This document shows positions 27,677-38,911 of a DNA stretch of 64,000 nt, piece after piece (position 1 is the first letter of the stretch; each line of letters starts with the position of its first letter). The notes below the pieces were generated by a model. That model saw only the letters and a program-made list of their open reading frames with translations. It made no database searches and was not told the origin of the DNA. This DNA comes from Kryptolebias marmoratus (lineage: Eukaryota; Chordata; Actinopteri; Cyprinodontiformes; Rivulidae), in contig NC_051441.1 in assembly GCF_001649575.2 (NCBI RefSeq), positions 8,386,534 through 8,450,533 on the forward strand. Reading direction: 5' to 3'. Position numbers and translations under genes: made by a program.

Positions 27677-29976
27677 TCACACCCGGCCAACCTTGGCGTC
27701 GCCGATGGCGCCCCAGACGTCAAAAACAAACTCGTCGGGGAAGGCGAAATCTCCCAGGGTCTCGTCTAAAGCTTCGGCAAACTCGTCTGGGTTCTTCTTG
27801 TCTTTGCCCAGCTCCACCATGGTGGCCGCTGAGGAGACAGAGAGGACGTCTCAATGAACCCGAACCCGAAAGAGACGAACACCAACAGCTGCTGAGAACT
27901 CACCGAGTTCGCTGTCTCGAATGCCCATGTAGCTCTCCAGCAGGTCGTCCACCTTCTCAATGGCTTTTTCCTCAAACGCAGACGGCTGGAGGAACAAAAA
28001 GAAACAAAAGCCCGACGTGACTCCTCAGGCAGGGCCACGGATTAAAAACGCGGGCGTGCGTGTGCAGGACGCTCACCAGCTCCTCCACCGTGGCAGGGCC
28101 TTTGGAGCGCAGGCGAAGGGTCCCTCGGCCCGTCCCCAGCTGAGCCCCGGACGCCGACCTGGAACCTCCAGACCTCTGACTGATCATGTCTACACAAAAC
28201 AGACAAACATGTTTGGTGTAAACGTTCCACGCCTAATTTAAGGTCTAAAAGTAAAGCTTTTCATCTGAAATGCTGTGAGACGATCTGTTCTGAGACGCTG
28301 TTATTCCTTTGGCAGCAGATTCGTTTAGTTTGGCCCACAGAAAACTTTTTAAGCAGTTGTTTCATTGCTGAGTCAGCATTAACTAATATTATCATCAAGC
28401 TTTTATTTTTCACACTGATGCTATTTTAGCCGTTCATATATCCAAACGTTCAGCTCATTCAGGAGATAACTGCTGCGACTTTTGGTTTATGAAACTTTTA
28501 TACTTGTTAAAATATTTAACTTCACTTACAAATATTTTCTCGACAGAAACACACTGATGTCTCCAATATTCCTTCAGAAACATTGTTCTCTTTCTAATCT
28601 GCTTGAGGATATTTGCTGTTTTTGTCTTTTTATGGCACCTTTAGACTTTTAGCTTAATTAGCCTTTCGTAACTTTTAGTTTTTAGTCAGCATTGTTACTT
28701 TTAGCAAGCATTTTGAACCTTTAAGCTCACATTTTATTACTTTAAGCTAGTGTTTTGCTTTTAGTTATCATTCTGTTACTTTTAGCAAGCCGTCTGCTAC
28801 ATTAGTTATTAGTCAGCCTTTTGCTTTTTCAGCTTTTAGCAAGTGTTTTGATTATTTCGGTGTTTAGCTGTTTTGCTTCTTTTAGCATTTTGCTACTTTA
28901 AGGTTTTAGCTACCATTGCTACTTTGGCGTTAAGCTGTTGTTCTGCTTCTTTTAGCTTTTAACAACTTAGTTTCAGCTTCTTCTGCAGATTTCAGCCGTG
29001 ACTCAGCTCTCTTTGCCTCATTTTTCTGTTTTCATAGCCGACGTGAGAAGATCAGCCACAGACGGCGGCAGTGAAAACCTTAAAGGGGATGAAGCTGAAT
29101 TACCAAAGGCTTTGAGGGGCTCCACCAGCTTAATGGTGAACATTTTCCCTTTGGGAAGCTCCTTCAGCATTTTGGCAACTTCATAGTGTCGACAGCCGAT
29201 GAGCCGATGGCCGTTGATCGACTCGATCATGTCTCCCACATTGATGACCTGGATTTGGTGGATGATGCTGCCCTCGCGGATTCTCTGAAAAGCAGCAGAA
29301 ACCGTGTCATTTATCCAGAATACATTTAACCTTTCATCCAAGTCAGCCGGTGCTGCGTGACGGCATTCCCTGTAGACGCTTGGATCAGTGCTTTGGATTC
29401 TTTCCTCACCTTGATGAAAGCATAGCCGGCTCCATTATCAGTGATTGTCAACCCCAGAGCATCCTCTCCTTTGAACACCTCGATTTCTTTCTTCTGACCT
29501 TTAATGTGGGCAAAAATGAAGTCCTCCAGCCCAATCTGACCTCCCAGCAGTTTGTCCATGTCCACCTTGTGAGTGTTCAGCGTGCAAAACATAACCTGTG
29601 GAGGGGAAACAACAGCTTTAAAGTACAGAAAACTTTGATGTTCACGGCGCCATCCCTGAGAGAAGGAAGGCCTCACCTCAGACGATGGAATCCCAAAAGC
29701 TTCGCCGATCTTGGCATAAAGTTCCCTCACGTTGCTGAAGCCCTCGATGCGGCCGGTGGGGCTGCCGTGAGCGAGCTGGGTGTGGAAGATGAGCCGAGGT
29801 CTCATGTTGTTTGGGGGAGGAGGAAGGCCCTCCGAGGCGGCAGCTTCCCCGAGCCCGACTACTCCTCCATCCAGGCCTTCCATGCCTGGCACATTGAGGC
29901 CCGCGCGAATGGGCTCCGCTTCCTCGTTCTCAACCAAAGGGGATGCCTTCTTCCTCCTTCCCAGTCCCAGTGGCAT
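27677..29976 (-). CDS. gipc1: GIPC PDZ domain-containing protein 1
   Basis: Endosomal PDZ adaptor linking receptor tails (GAIP/RGS19, neuropilin-1, integrins) to myosin VI. Exons: 29677-29976, 29410-29595, 29104-29284, 28077-28189, 27904-27985, 27677-27828; 1014 nt, 337 aa, close to human GIPC1 (333 aa). The start [11 protein letters not shown] has good context (ACCACCATGC). The N-terminal GH1 region contains [20 protein letters not shown]. The PDZ domain carries [17 protein letters not shown] and [17 protein letters not shown]. The C-terminal GH2, which binds myosin VI, runs from [20 protein letters not shown] to [18 protein letters not shown]. All introns are GT-AG. The intron 28190-29103 holds a family B repeat. 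Identity is firm; a gipc1 duplicate suffix (a/b) cannot be assigned. Confidence 0.96.
28430..29010 (+). repeat. Interspersed repeat family B copy in a gipc1 intron
   Basis: The head cgttcagctcattcaggaga, then gaaacttttatacttg and ccttcagaaacattg, leads into about 300 bp of degenerate TTTTAGCT units, ending cagcttcttctgcagatttc. It matches the copy at 14450-15030 along its length and is antisense to gipc1. Confidence 0.65.
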
Positions 29977-30747
29977 GGTGGTTCGCCGCTCGAGTCGAGT
30001 TATGCCACAATCCAGACCAACATAAACCTGATCAGCCGAATCAGCTGCAGATCTGTGGAGCGTTTATGTCACAGTGACGGCTCGGTTCTTTGGACCAGCT
30101 CAAAAGCTGTCTCGGCCAGGCGCTGGATTGATTCAAGAGTGCACACATCAGAGCAGCTCACATCGCTGGATCTGCCCGGTCCAGCAACCTGAAGAGGAAA
30201 GTGCTCATCTGGAAGACAAAAACCAGAACTCATCATTTTCATACAATTAAAGGAAAATGATCTACAACAAACCTGAACTGCTTTATTTGAAAACACCAAA
30301 CATGCTGATAAAACCATGGTAGATTTCTCTAAACATATTAAACTAATTAACTACCTACAAATTACAGCTCGGACAATCAGTTGATCAGTCAGAGGCAACA
30401 TTAGCAGCTAGCTGTGTTTTCACTTCCATAACAAACGCTGACAACCTTTTAAAGTTAGCAGCTAACACGAAGCAGCGGCCCTGTCGTCGTGTGTTTACAG
30501 TCCTGAAATCTTCGGGTTAATTAGCACGATCGGTCCAACATGTTTATCAAGGAGAAAACATGGCAGGCTGCTCATTCTTACCCCCGGAGCGACACTTTCA
30601 GCTCTTCCTGTGTGTTAGCTCAGCTAGCGGCTCCGCTGTTAGCTGTCGCACAAAAACGTCCCCTCTGCTGATAAAGTTTGGTGTTTTTATTACCCCGCTT
30701 TTTCACTGGCACATTTAGTTAACCCGATTAGATTGGTAGGTACTTAC

Positions 30748-30850
30748 AGCGTGTGTGTGAGTGTGTGTCGGTATGTCGTTGCAGATTTAGCTTTGAGCGG
30801 CCAAACAGGATGGAACAATGCTGCCTTCGCGTACCCTCGTAAATTACCCA
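30748..30850 (-). promoter_or_regulatory. Candidate non-coding first exon and promoter region of gipc1
   Basis: On the minus strand CACGCT is followed by GTAAGTAC, a near-perfect donor, with the GT at 30746-30747. This would end a 5' UTR exon lying about 770 bp upstream of the gipc1 start. The region right of it has scattered CpGs (ttcgcgtaccctcg). The acceptor of the next exon was not pinned down. Confidence 0.4.
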
Positions 30851-33813
30851 CTTCGGCGACTGAACTGTCAAATGTAGCCTGCGGTTCAAGAAGGTGAAAA
30901 TGAGAAGAAATGTGAATCATAAACGATTCACATTATTAAATCAGGTTGGCTATTGCTTTGTTGTTTGTTTGTTTCGAAGTAACGTGCTTCCATGATAACA
31001 AAAGGCCCTTTTCTTCGTGTTTTGGATGGATAACTCCATAGGTTCTCGATAGTTCTCTTTGCACTCCTGAGGTGGCCGCAAACCTGAACACAAATGTCTA
31101 CTGCGAAAGAAATAAATAAAAACTTTATGACTTTTATTCTTTGTCCCTGCACAGAAAAGATGTCGCCCTGTTCAAAGCTTGTCTTTCCTTTTATTAAAAA
31201 AAAACTAAAAGTTTGTAGCAGCTTGACATACCTCAACGCTCTCTTTATTTATTAAATAAACTTATTTGAACTGACACTGTTATGGCCAATTTAATCCAAA
31301 ACACATGTAATGGTTGCTGTTTGTAGCTATGTAAAAATCCTTTTTTTTGTCTTGTTTTCTTGTCTTATAACTAAATAATAAAAGGTTGGTTTCTCAAGTC
31401 CTTTTAAAATAGCAGGAATTTTTGTTTCTTCATGTTTTACTGCCCTCTAGCGGCCAATAACAGAAACTGCTAGCGTCAATTCAGACGAGCTAATATTTGA
31501 GTACTTCCGGGTAAATTCTGTGGCTCAATTACTACATGCTAACTGTTCAATAGTAAACTGTTAGTCTTTGTTATTGTTCTGTATGATTATTATAAAATAT
31601 AAATCACAACACCTCCTGTGACTTCTTTCTTAAAAGGCGGTTTTAGTTTGTTGTGTATTTGTGATCAGAGTTCTCCACCGCCACCTAGCGGGCAGGATGA
31701 ATTAAAACTATTAAGTTCAACAACGCTTCGATATTTTACTTCTTCTGGTTAAACACCAGCTTTAGTGATGAACGATTTTTGTACAATATTAACTGATGTA
31801 GACCCGACTGGATAATCTTTTTTTTTTGAAGTATTTATAGTTTAGTATTATGATACTTAACGATGCGGCTGGAAAGTCAAAGTAGCATCATGTTACTTCC
31901 GGTTAGCTCCTTCAAAATAAAATCACAATAGTGACAACTTGTGAGACCCAAAGTTATAAAGTTCTATGAGTTAGATAAATGCTGTAACGTTTGTGATTAA
32001 ATGTAGGACAAAAATACATAACTTTATATTCTACAACTGGTGTTATTTCCCTTAAATAAAAAGGATTGTCTTTGATTGAAGTCAAAGCAAAAATCATGTA
32101 AGATATTTGTTTTACATTAGCTTTACCAGATGCTGAGGACTTGTGATGTTTAATTTATTTTAAGTTTTATTGATGCAGCTGTGTTTTATGTTTGTCTAAT
32201 TCTTTGCTTTCGCCTTAAGTTTGGTTGTAATTGTACTGCCTTCTTGCAGCGGGCCTCTTTTCAGGGCTAAATAAAGGTAAAAACATAGTTGACACATTTT
32301 TTAAAAACTTTTTCTTCTTTAACAAGTTCAAAACATAAGACTGATAACATTGACATCTACTTAATGTTTAGGTACTGCTGCCAAGACTTCAACCGTTTGT
32401 CTATAAAACAAAAATCTATTGACTTAATTCTATTTTCTAAAGAAAAAATGGAAGTCTTAAAATGAAAACACTAATACTGACGCAGACATGAAATGTTTTT
32501 TTAAAATATATTTAATGTGCAAATGTAGATCATTCCAGCTGAGCAAACCACAAAAAATTATCCAACAATTCAACAGCATTGTTGGTTAGGTCAATGGGAA
32601 ACGGTAAATTAAAAAACAGAAGGTACATCAAAATAATTAAGTTTCCTTTTAAAAAAGGAGAAACTAAGTAAGCAGCCTTTTTGCATACACATAATTAAAG
32701 AGATTATTTATCTCAGGATGAAGCAGCAGGTCGTCACTCAAAATGAAACTACTTCCTGATTAAATAACTTTTATAATTACCACATTTCAACCTGGAACAG
32801 TCCAACAAACTGTTAGTATCCCAACAAACTGTGAAACTCCTGGAATGAAAGCTGTCCTGACGTCTAGAAACACAACTAAAGCTGCTGAAGGCCTTTAAAA
32901 CAAGTCTGTTTCCGCACACAGTGAAGTCTTTATAAGATTTAATAGATTACCAAATTTGTATAAGTTACAAAAAAATAAAACACTGACTTTTGGTTCAACT
33001 TGGCCAAAAAAACAAAGAGGAGGAATCAAAGTATCACATGCATGATGTTTAAATAAAACCTTTTATATTTGAACAGGGTGTAAAAGTTATTAATTACACG
33101 AGGAGACTTCTTTTGGAAGCACGTAGTTTAATGTCACAGGGACAACTGTGTGGCACAAAAAGGTTCCCAACAAAACTAAAAGTTTCATTTCTGAAAAAAA
33201 TAAACAGTTTTAACGCGTGCCTTTTTAAACATCTCATTCATCCGAGTTTCCTGTATTTGACGAATCTTAACTTCTCGTCCAGATCGGACCCCGCCTCACC
33301 TGACGGGGACTCATTGCTCCTCCTCGGTTCACGTTTGGGTTCTGCAGCTTCAGCCCATCCTCATCATCACTGGGTATCCACACACCTGCTCAGAGAGCTA
33401 AGGTGGAGCTTCTCAGCAGTAGTAAAAACGAGCGGTGACGTTTGAGTCAATTAAATTTATTTACATTGCTAAATAAGAAAATGGCTGCTTAACGCTGATA
33501 TCTGTAAGCAGGTCAGTTCTGGTGCAGATACGCTCAGGATCCACCGTCTGCAGCCAGGCACACATCGGTGCGCCGGGCATTTCAGGTCGCCTCCTGCTCT
33601 ACAACCAGATCAGTTTGATGAACCTTTTAAAAACAACTAAAACAAAACAAACAACATCGTTTGTTTCTGTGGTCTGACTCTCTCCTTCGCTCAGAGCTGA
33701 TCCGGTTTGGAGACTCGGCCGGAGTAACGTCGGCGCCTTGCCATAGAGACCGAAGCGCCGCGCCGCGCCTCCGGGAAACATGGACTCCTCAGACGCTGCG
33801 TTTGAACGTCAAG
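30851..33813. other. Spacer: gipc1 promoter to dnajb1 3' end
   Basis: AT-rich, mostly unique DNA without a recognisable gene. The right part, perhaps from about 32500, is probably dnajb1 3' UTR. Minus-strand AATAAA candidates are at 33456-33461 and 32154-32159, and an ATTAAA variant near 32510, so the cleavage site is uncertain. A CTCF-like motif lies at 31440-31455. Confidence 0.45.
31440..31455 (-). promoter_or_regulatory. CTCF-like motif between gipc1 and dnajb1
   Basis: The plus strand reads CTGCCCTCTAGCGGCC. Its complement contains CCGCTAGAGGGCAG, which fits CCRSYAGRKGGCRS at every position. Occupancy unknown. Confidence 0.45.
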
Positions 33814-35635
33814 TCACATTGGGAGTATCTCCCCGAGCGCATCGCGTGTGTTCTGACCCAGTTTTTCTGGGAATTTGACGCTGAAGTCCAAAATCATGTC
33901 GCCCCTCTTCTCGGGACACTTGGACAGAGGGAGGCCTTCTCCGATGATGCGCTTCTTCGTCCCAGGTTTGACCACGTCTCTGGAGGTGACAGTGATGGTC
34001 CGGCCATCCAGAGTGGGGGCTTTCACTGTGCACCCACACAACGCCTGGAAGAAGAGAGAAGACGACTGTGAATTTATTAAATCATTTTGTTCTCATTAAA
34101 GCAGCAGAACCTGAGTGCTCGCTCACCTCTCTGAGGGAAATCTTTGCAGGATAAACTATGTCAGATCCCTCTCGTCTGAACACGGGGTGGGGTTTGTCTT
34201 TCACCACGAACACCACATCGGCGGGAATGTTGATGAGAGTTTCATCGCCCTCCTTTGGAAAAGTGATTTTCGTGCCCTCCTTCCAGCCACGTTTGATGTT
34301 CACCGTCAAAATCTTGTCCTCCTTGCGCACCGTGCAGCCGTCGGGGTTCAGTCTCTTGCGGGAAATCTTCATCTTTTTGGTGCAGCCGGAGAAAACCTCC
34401 TCGAGGCTCACGTTCAGCTCGTGCACCACCGGGGGGTCCTGCCTCCTCTCGTGTGGCCTGTGAGGGCCGCCGGGGTGGGGTTTGAAGGCTCTGTGAAACC
34501 CGCCCATGCCGCCCATGCCAAACGCACCAAACGGGTCGTTGGGATCTAAATCGTCCCTGTCTGTTGGGAAGAAGTGACCGAAAGGACTACGGCCTCCGAA
34601 GAACTCTGCGAATATGGCATGAGGGTCTCCGCTGAAGGTGTAGTTGAAACTGGGCCCGGCGGTGTGTCCTCCACCGTCAGCAGAACCCTTTAACCCTGAG
34701 GAAACAGACACAAACATCACAGATCTGAAAGCAACCACGATGACCATTACCTCTTATTCATCAACAGAAAGCTTCAGAATTTTACCGTTTTAGCATTTTA
34801 ACAGAATATAAGCTACAGTTCGGTGCAAAAGTCTTGAGCCACCCCTCATTTTTTTCCAGCCTGCTTCAAATACTAAAAATCCTCCTGGTTTCCTGAAGGT
34901 CTTTTAAAAGTAACAAAATGAAAACTAATTTAGCAGAGAGCTGCAGTTTCACTCCTCCAGCCTGTCTGCCACAGCTCTTCCTGTTTTGTTTAGAAGCAAA
35001 AATAAAAATAAACATGGTGTGGATTGAGACTTTTTGAACATCACAACCACATCAGGAGCAGATTAAACCGCTGTGCAGGAAGGCTTTGCGGTCTACATGA
35101 GCCACCGCTCAACAATCAAAGCTCAGGTGGCAAATCTGTGGGATTAGAAATGTTTTATAAACCGCGATTATGATCTGGAAGAGACGCAGAGAAGCTCGTC
35201 GTTTCCAGGAGATTCTGCAGCCTCACCTGTTGTAGGATCACCTGACTGTGTGACAATCTGACCATCAGACCATCACATCTGACCATCAGATCAGGAGATC
35301 ATCACATCATGGTTATATTTTCATTACATTTTGACAGAAAAAGATACCGACATGTTGCAACATCCCTGCATTTAGTGACAAACTAGCTAAACAAAGAAGG
35401 AAGTTGTGTGAGCAGTTCAGGTACCTTCTTCTCCGTATCGGTCGTAAATGTCCCTTTTCTTGGCGTCGCTGAGGACATCATAAGCCTCAGCGACCTCCTT
35501 GAATTTGTCCTCGGCTTTGGGCGACTTGTTTTTGTCCGGGTGGAAGCGGAGAGCCTGCTTTCTGTACGCCTTTTTTATCTCCTCCTCGGACGCACCTTTG
35601 GATATGCCGAGCACATTATAGTAATCTTTACCCAT
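33814..35635 (-). CDS. dnajb1: DnaJ heat shock protein family (Hsp40) member B1
   Basis: Cytosolic/nuclear class B Hsp40 that delivers clients to Hsp70 and stimulates its ATPase. Exons: 35425-35635, 34127-34695, 33814-34044; 1011 nt, 336 aa (human DNAJB1 340). The J domain opens [11 protein letters not shown] and has the HPD motif in LRFHPDKNK, which triggers Hsp70. A Gly/Phe-rich linker follows ([16 protein letters not shown]). The two client-binding beta domains include [36 protein letters not shown] and [13 protein letters not shown]. The C-terminus is [12 protein letters not shown]. The start at 35635 is chosen because the in-frame codon just upstream is GTG, not ATG. A TATA box and heat-shock element lie upstream. 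The intron 34696-35424 holds a mariner-like fragment. Confidence 0.96.
34812..35110 (+). mobile_element. Mariner-like element fragment in the dnajb1 intron
   Basis: The end tacagttcggtgcaaaagtc followed by ttgagccaccc resembles the terminal repeat of a common fish mariner/Tc-type element. The right limit is approximate. The related end tacagtactgtgcaaaagtc occurs at 36378. No transposase frame is visible. Confidence 0.45.
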
Positions 35636-35793
35636 CACAAACAGCGGTCAGCTCTGCTCCTGCTCGTTATAAGACCATCTCTTTTTCCGGGCAGATATCC
35701 GGTGTGTGTGTCGCCGCTCCGCCGCCGCCGCTGCCCGTCACAACCTCCGCGGACGATTTCTGTTTGAATCCTCGTGACAGTCCGCGAATAAAC

Positions 35794-35800
35794 TTTTATA
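35794..35800 (-). promoter_or_regulatory. TATA box of dnajb1
   Basis: The minus strand reads GGACTATAAAAGTTT, a canonical TATAAAA element about 160 bp upstream of the start codon, implying transcription start near 35765. TATA-driven promoters are typical of heat-inducible genes. Confidence 0.7.
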
Positions 35801-35936
35801 GTCCAAACGAAGGCAAAGAGGAAGAGATAACTTAGTTTAAATTGATTTTTTTTTTCAATAAATCAACAAAAGAACAAAGCGTCCCCAGTTTTGAGCCTGA
35901 GAGAGTAGCAGCTGCGCTGGAAAGAAGCCGGGCAGG

Positions 35937-35949
35937 GAAACTTCTGGAA
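35937..35949. promoter_or_regulatory. Perfect three-unit heat-shock element
   Basis: GAAACTTCTGGAA matches GAAnnTTCnnGAA exactly, the trimeric HSF1 binding unit. It lies about 140 bp upstream of the TATA box. DNAJB1 is a well-known HSF1 target, so heat induction is expected. Confidence 0.75.
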
Positions 35950-36377
35950 GAAGCTCGTGCAGCTGATAAATGTAGGTCGTCACCACGGAGACGAGAGGAT
36001 TCCCTCCCAACGACTTCCGCTTTCGTTTGCCCAACGGTAGATATGCGGAAGAGGTCATCTATGGCAGGAATATTCACCACCCTGGATAAAAATAGCGTTG
36101 TATGTCCACCTTGAAGTAATTTTAAAAACAAATGTTTTTCTCTACACATTTTCCAGCGGTGTTTATGCTGACACAGAGGTCTTTTTAACCATGTTCCCAG
36201 CAATTTCCACTGCGTCGTACACTGAAGACCAAGGTTAAACAGAGATGACGCATGACCACCTTATTACTAGAAAGAATATATGAATTAAAGAAAACGGCAA
36301 AAAAACATAAAACATTATATATGGAATTTAAAAAAAAGTTAGGTCGGGGTTTCAATTCTTTCTTCTTTTAGTATAAA

Positions 36378-36406
36378 TACAGTACTGTGCAAAAGTCTTA
36401 AGACTG

Positions 36407-36473
<67 letters not shown>
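36378..36473 (+). repeat. Mariner-like terminus followed by a pure (ATT)n microsatellite
   Basis: The terminal-repeat-like tacagtactgtgcaaaagtc at 36378 runs straight into about 67 bp of uninterrupted ATT repeats (36407-36473). The repeat lies between dnajb1 and the hAT element and would be highly polymorphic. Confidence 0.85.
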
Positions 36474-36474
<1 letters not shown>

Positions 36475-36682
36475 GGTTTACTCTATTCCGATTTTTATTT
36501 TGTTTTCTTTGAACGTTGTCTGCTTTTTCCAAATCTCTGGATAATAATCCTTTGTAAGTGGTTTTGATCAATAATTCTCGTGCTCTATTGTTGTTTTTCC
36601 TTTAGATCACTTATATAAAAGGCTGAGAATGATTAAGTGCAAGGACTAGACTGTAAATTATTAAAAAACAATGTATTAAATG

Positions 36683-37571
36683 CAGGGGTGGAAATTAAAA
36701 ATTTAAAAATGTTTTACCGGCCACTCAAATATTTTACCAGCCACTATTTTTTGTTGTGACAAAAAGTAATTTCATATGATGATGATGATGGAGGTGGGTG
36801 GAAGCAGTTGTGCTGCCCTACAAGCTGAACAACACCTCTTTCTGGACACTGCATGGCAATCACTAGATTTTTCTTATTTTTTAATTTTATTTTAATTCAT
36901 TAAAAGATGCATATCTGTACATAAAAAATTCAGACAAGTTATCTAAATAACATTCGGGTTGAATGTTATTACATGGGACAAAAATAATTTACCAAAATGT
37001 CCTTAACTGTGTTTATTCCTCTCATCATGGACAACAAGTCATGTGAATTTGGAGACATTTGTTCTTTTTCTGCAAAAGTTACCAGTGGGGAACCAAATAT
37101 TTCAGCCGTCTGAAATAATCGGTTCCCCCTCTAAAACACAGGACAAAAATAATTTACCAACAACTCCTTACCTGTGTTTATTCCTCTGTATTATGATATT
37201 ATTAGCACATTTTATTTTTAAAAGAATTATGTTTTTTGTTGTTTTAATGGGAAATATTTTCCCCTCTAAACAATTCTGTTAATAGATAAGTCATTATTTA
37301 CGGAGACGCAGGGGGAACCGTATCTGATGGGGGAACGGGGCTCGAAGTAACAACAGCAACTCGAGCACATTAATGCCCCCTATATGTCAAGAGGACAAAT
37401 AACACCTTTTCTGTTTAAATCATAGACATAATCGAAGTACGTTGTTCTTCTATTATGTCTATGGTTTAAATTGCCAACCCGCCACAGTGGCGTGTGTGTT
37501 GATCAAATTCACCTGCCACTTCAAATATTTACCCGCATTTGGCCAGTGGTGGGTGCTAATTTCCACCCCTG
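36683..37571. mobile_element. Non-autonomous hAT transposon with 8-bp target duplication
   Basis: The 889-bp element is bounded by perfect 15-bp inverted repeats (CAGGGGTGGAAATTA and its complement) and flanked on both sides by ATTAAATG (36675-36682 and 37572-37579). The 8-bp duplication and CAG ends are diagnostic of the hAT superfamily. It has no transposase frame, so movement needed an enzyme in trans. Inside are a duplicated block (about 36976-37028 and 37141-37192) and a hairpin near 37415-37465. The intact duplication suggests fairly recent insertion. Confidence 0.88.
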
Positions 37572-37579
37572 ATTAAATG

Positions 37580-38911
37580 TAAAAAAATAAAATAAAAAGA
37601 CAACAAAATAAAACAAAACAGTCTACTTCTGGGAGCTGTTGATCATAACCATTTTAAAAAGATTAGAACCAAGTTTGGTTCCTTGCAAGTAAATTGTACA
37701 ACTTCAAATTAAAAGAAAAGTTACTGTTTTGAAATTTAAATTAGTATTATGATATTGTCTGCATCAAATTAATCAGGTTTGCTATTTTTAGGAATTGCAT
37801 TAGAAAAATTAAGTGTGAATTTAGAAAAATCTTGAGGTGTTTCAGACAAATGAAGGCATCAGATCTTCAAAAGGAACCAGATCCTGCAGGTCAGTGTGTC
37901 AGAATGAATCACATTCCATCACATATTTGTTGTTATTTGACCTGTTTTATGTTTGCAGGTCACAAGTGTGAAACTAAGATCAGGTTTACCAGGAATTTCT
38001 TTCATCCAAAACTCAAATATGATCTTGGAATGCTTCCTACAGCTGTTTACTGCCTGCTTGTGCAGCTCCAACCTGTTATAAATAGCCCATTGAATATAGA
38101 TATGCAGTTTGCTATTTGAGATGATGCATTGACCCTGTGTGATGAAAGGTAACCCTGATCTTCTCCCAGTCAGCACTTTCTTCCCTCCTCTCCTTCCCCC
38201 CATAAACCTTCCTTGGAGTATTTTAGAGCAGGAACGCCTTGAACCGAACAGATCCCGAGATAAATATGAATATTTTTCTTCTGTACTTTAGAAAGAGAAA
38301 ATTATCAGCCTTACAGGTGGTCTGCAGGGATGTGTTTGCGTGCGGAGATCTTTCACCAAGTGAATCGGGTTTTAATTGGCGCCTGTGACTGTTCCACCAA
38401 GTGAGGAGTAAAGCAGACAGGAGATGAGTCTTCATGTCTAATGAGAGCATGTTGGCATCTGACACTGAGCAGAGCTGCATGAGGCTTCATGAGGTTACCA
38501 AGCTGCTGCTGCTGCTGAGCGAATCAGGGAACTTATATTTAGCCTTGCAAGTGGCGCACTATGGATTATGTCTTGGGGCTCTCCAGTTTCGTCTTCAGTG
38601 CGTTTTGTTACATGAAGGGGGGGTTGTGGATCTCCAGCAGGCTTTCAGGTGATGAGCAGGCCTGCTGCATGGTCTCAGATCAGCTCTGCTTGAATTTAAA
38701 CTCACTTTCTTTTCAACTTCACTTCTCTCACACACATACACCCTCCGTCTCTGGAAGAGGGATTTCTTTATGATCGTTGTTTTTCTCAAATATCGCTCGA
38801 GGCCAAAGATAAACTTCGGGTGAGGCTGCTGCTCCTACCAGCAGAAGACAACCATCTGGACTATCACCGATTCCCTCACCAAGCCGCTGAGATTCGGGAT
38901 CAGACCTTGTC
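37580..38911. other. Spacer upstream of tecr
   Basis: AT-rich on the left, more balanced from about 38150. It should contain the tecr promoter and possibly a 5' UTR exon, but I could not fix either. Open frames such as 37832-38119 and 38434-38652 resemble nothing known. Confidence 0.4.

Noticed and set aside
29350..30192. 280-codon open frame on the plus strand
   Set aside because: It is antisense to gipc1 coding exons and introns; the openness mirrors gipc1 codon structure.
35635..35638. Start of dnajb1 one codon earlier
   Set aside because: The upstream codon is GTG, not ATG; the J-domain family start MGKDYY fits the ATG at 35635.
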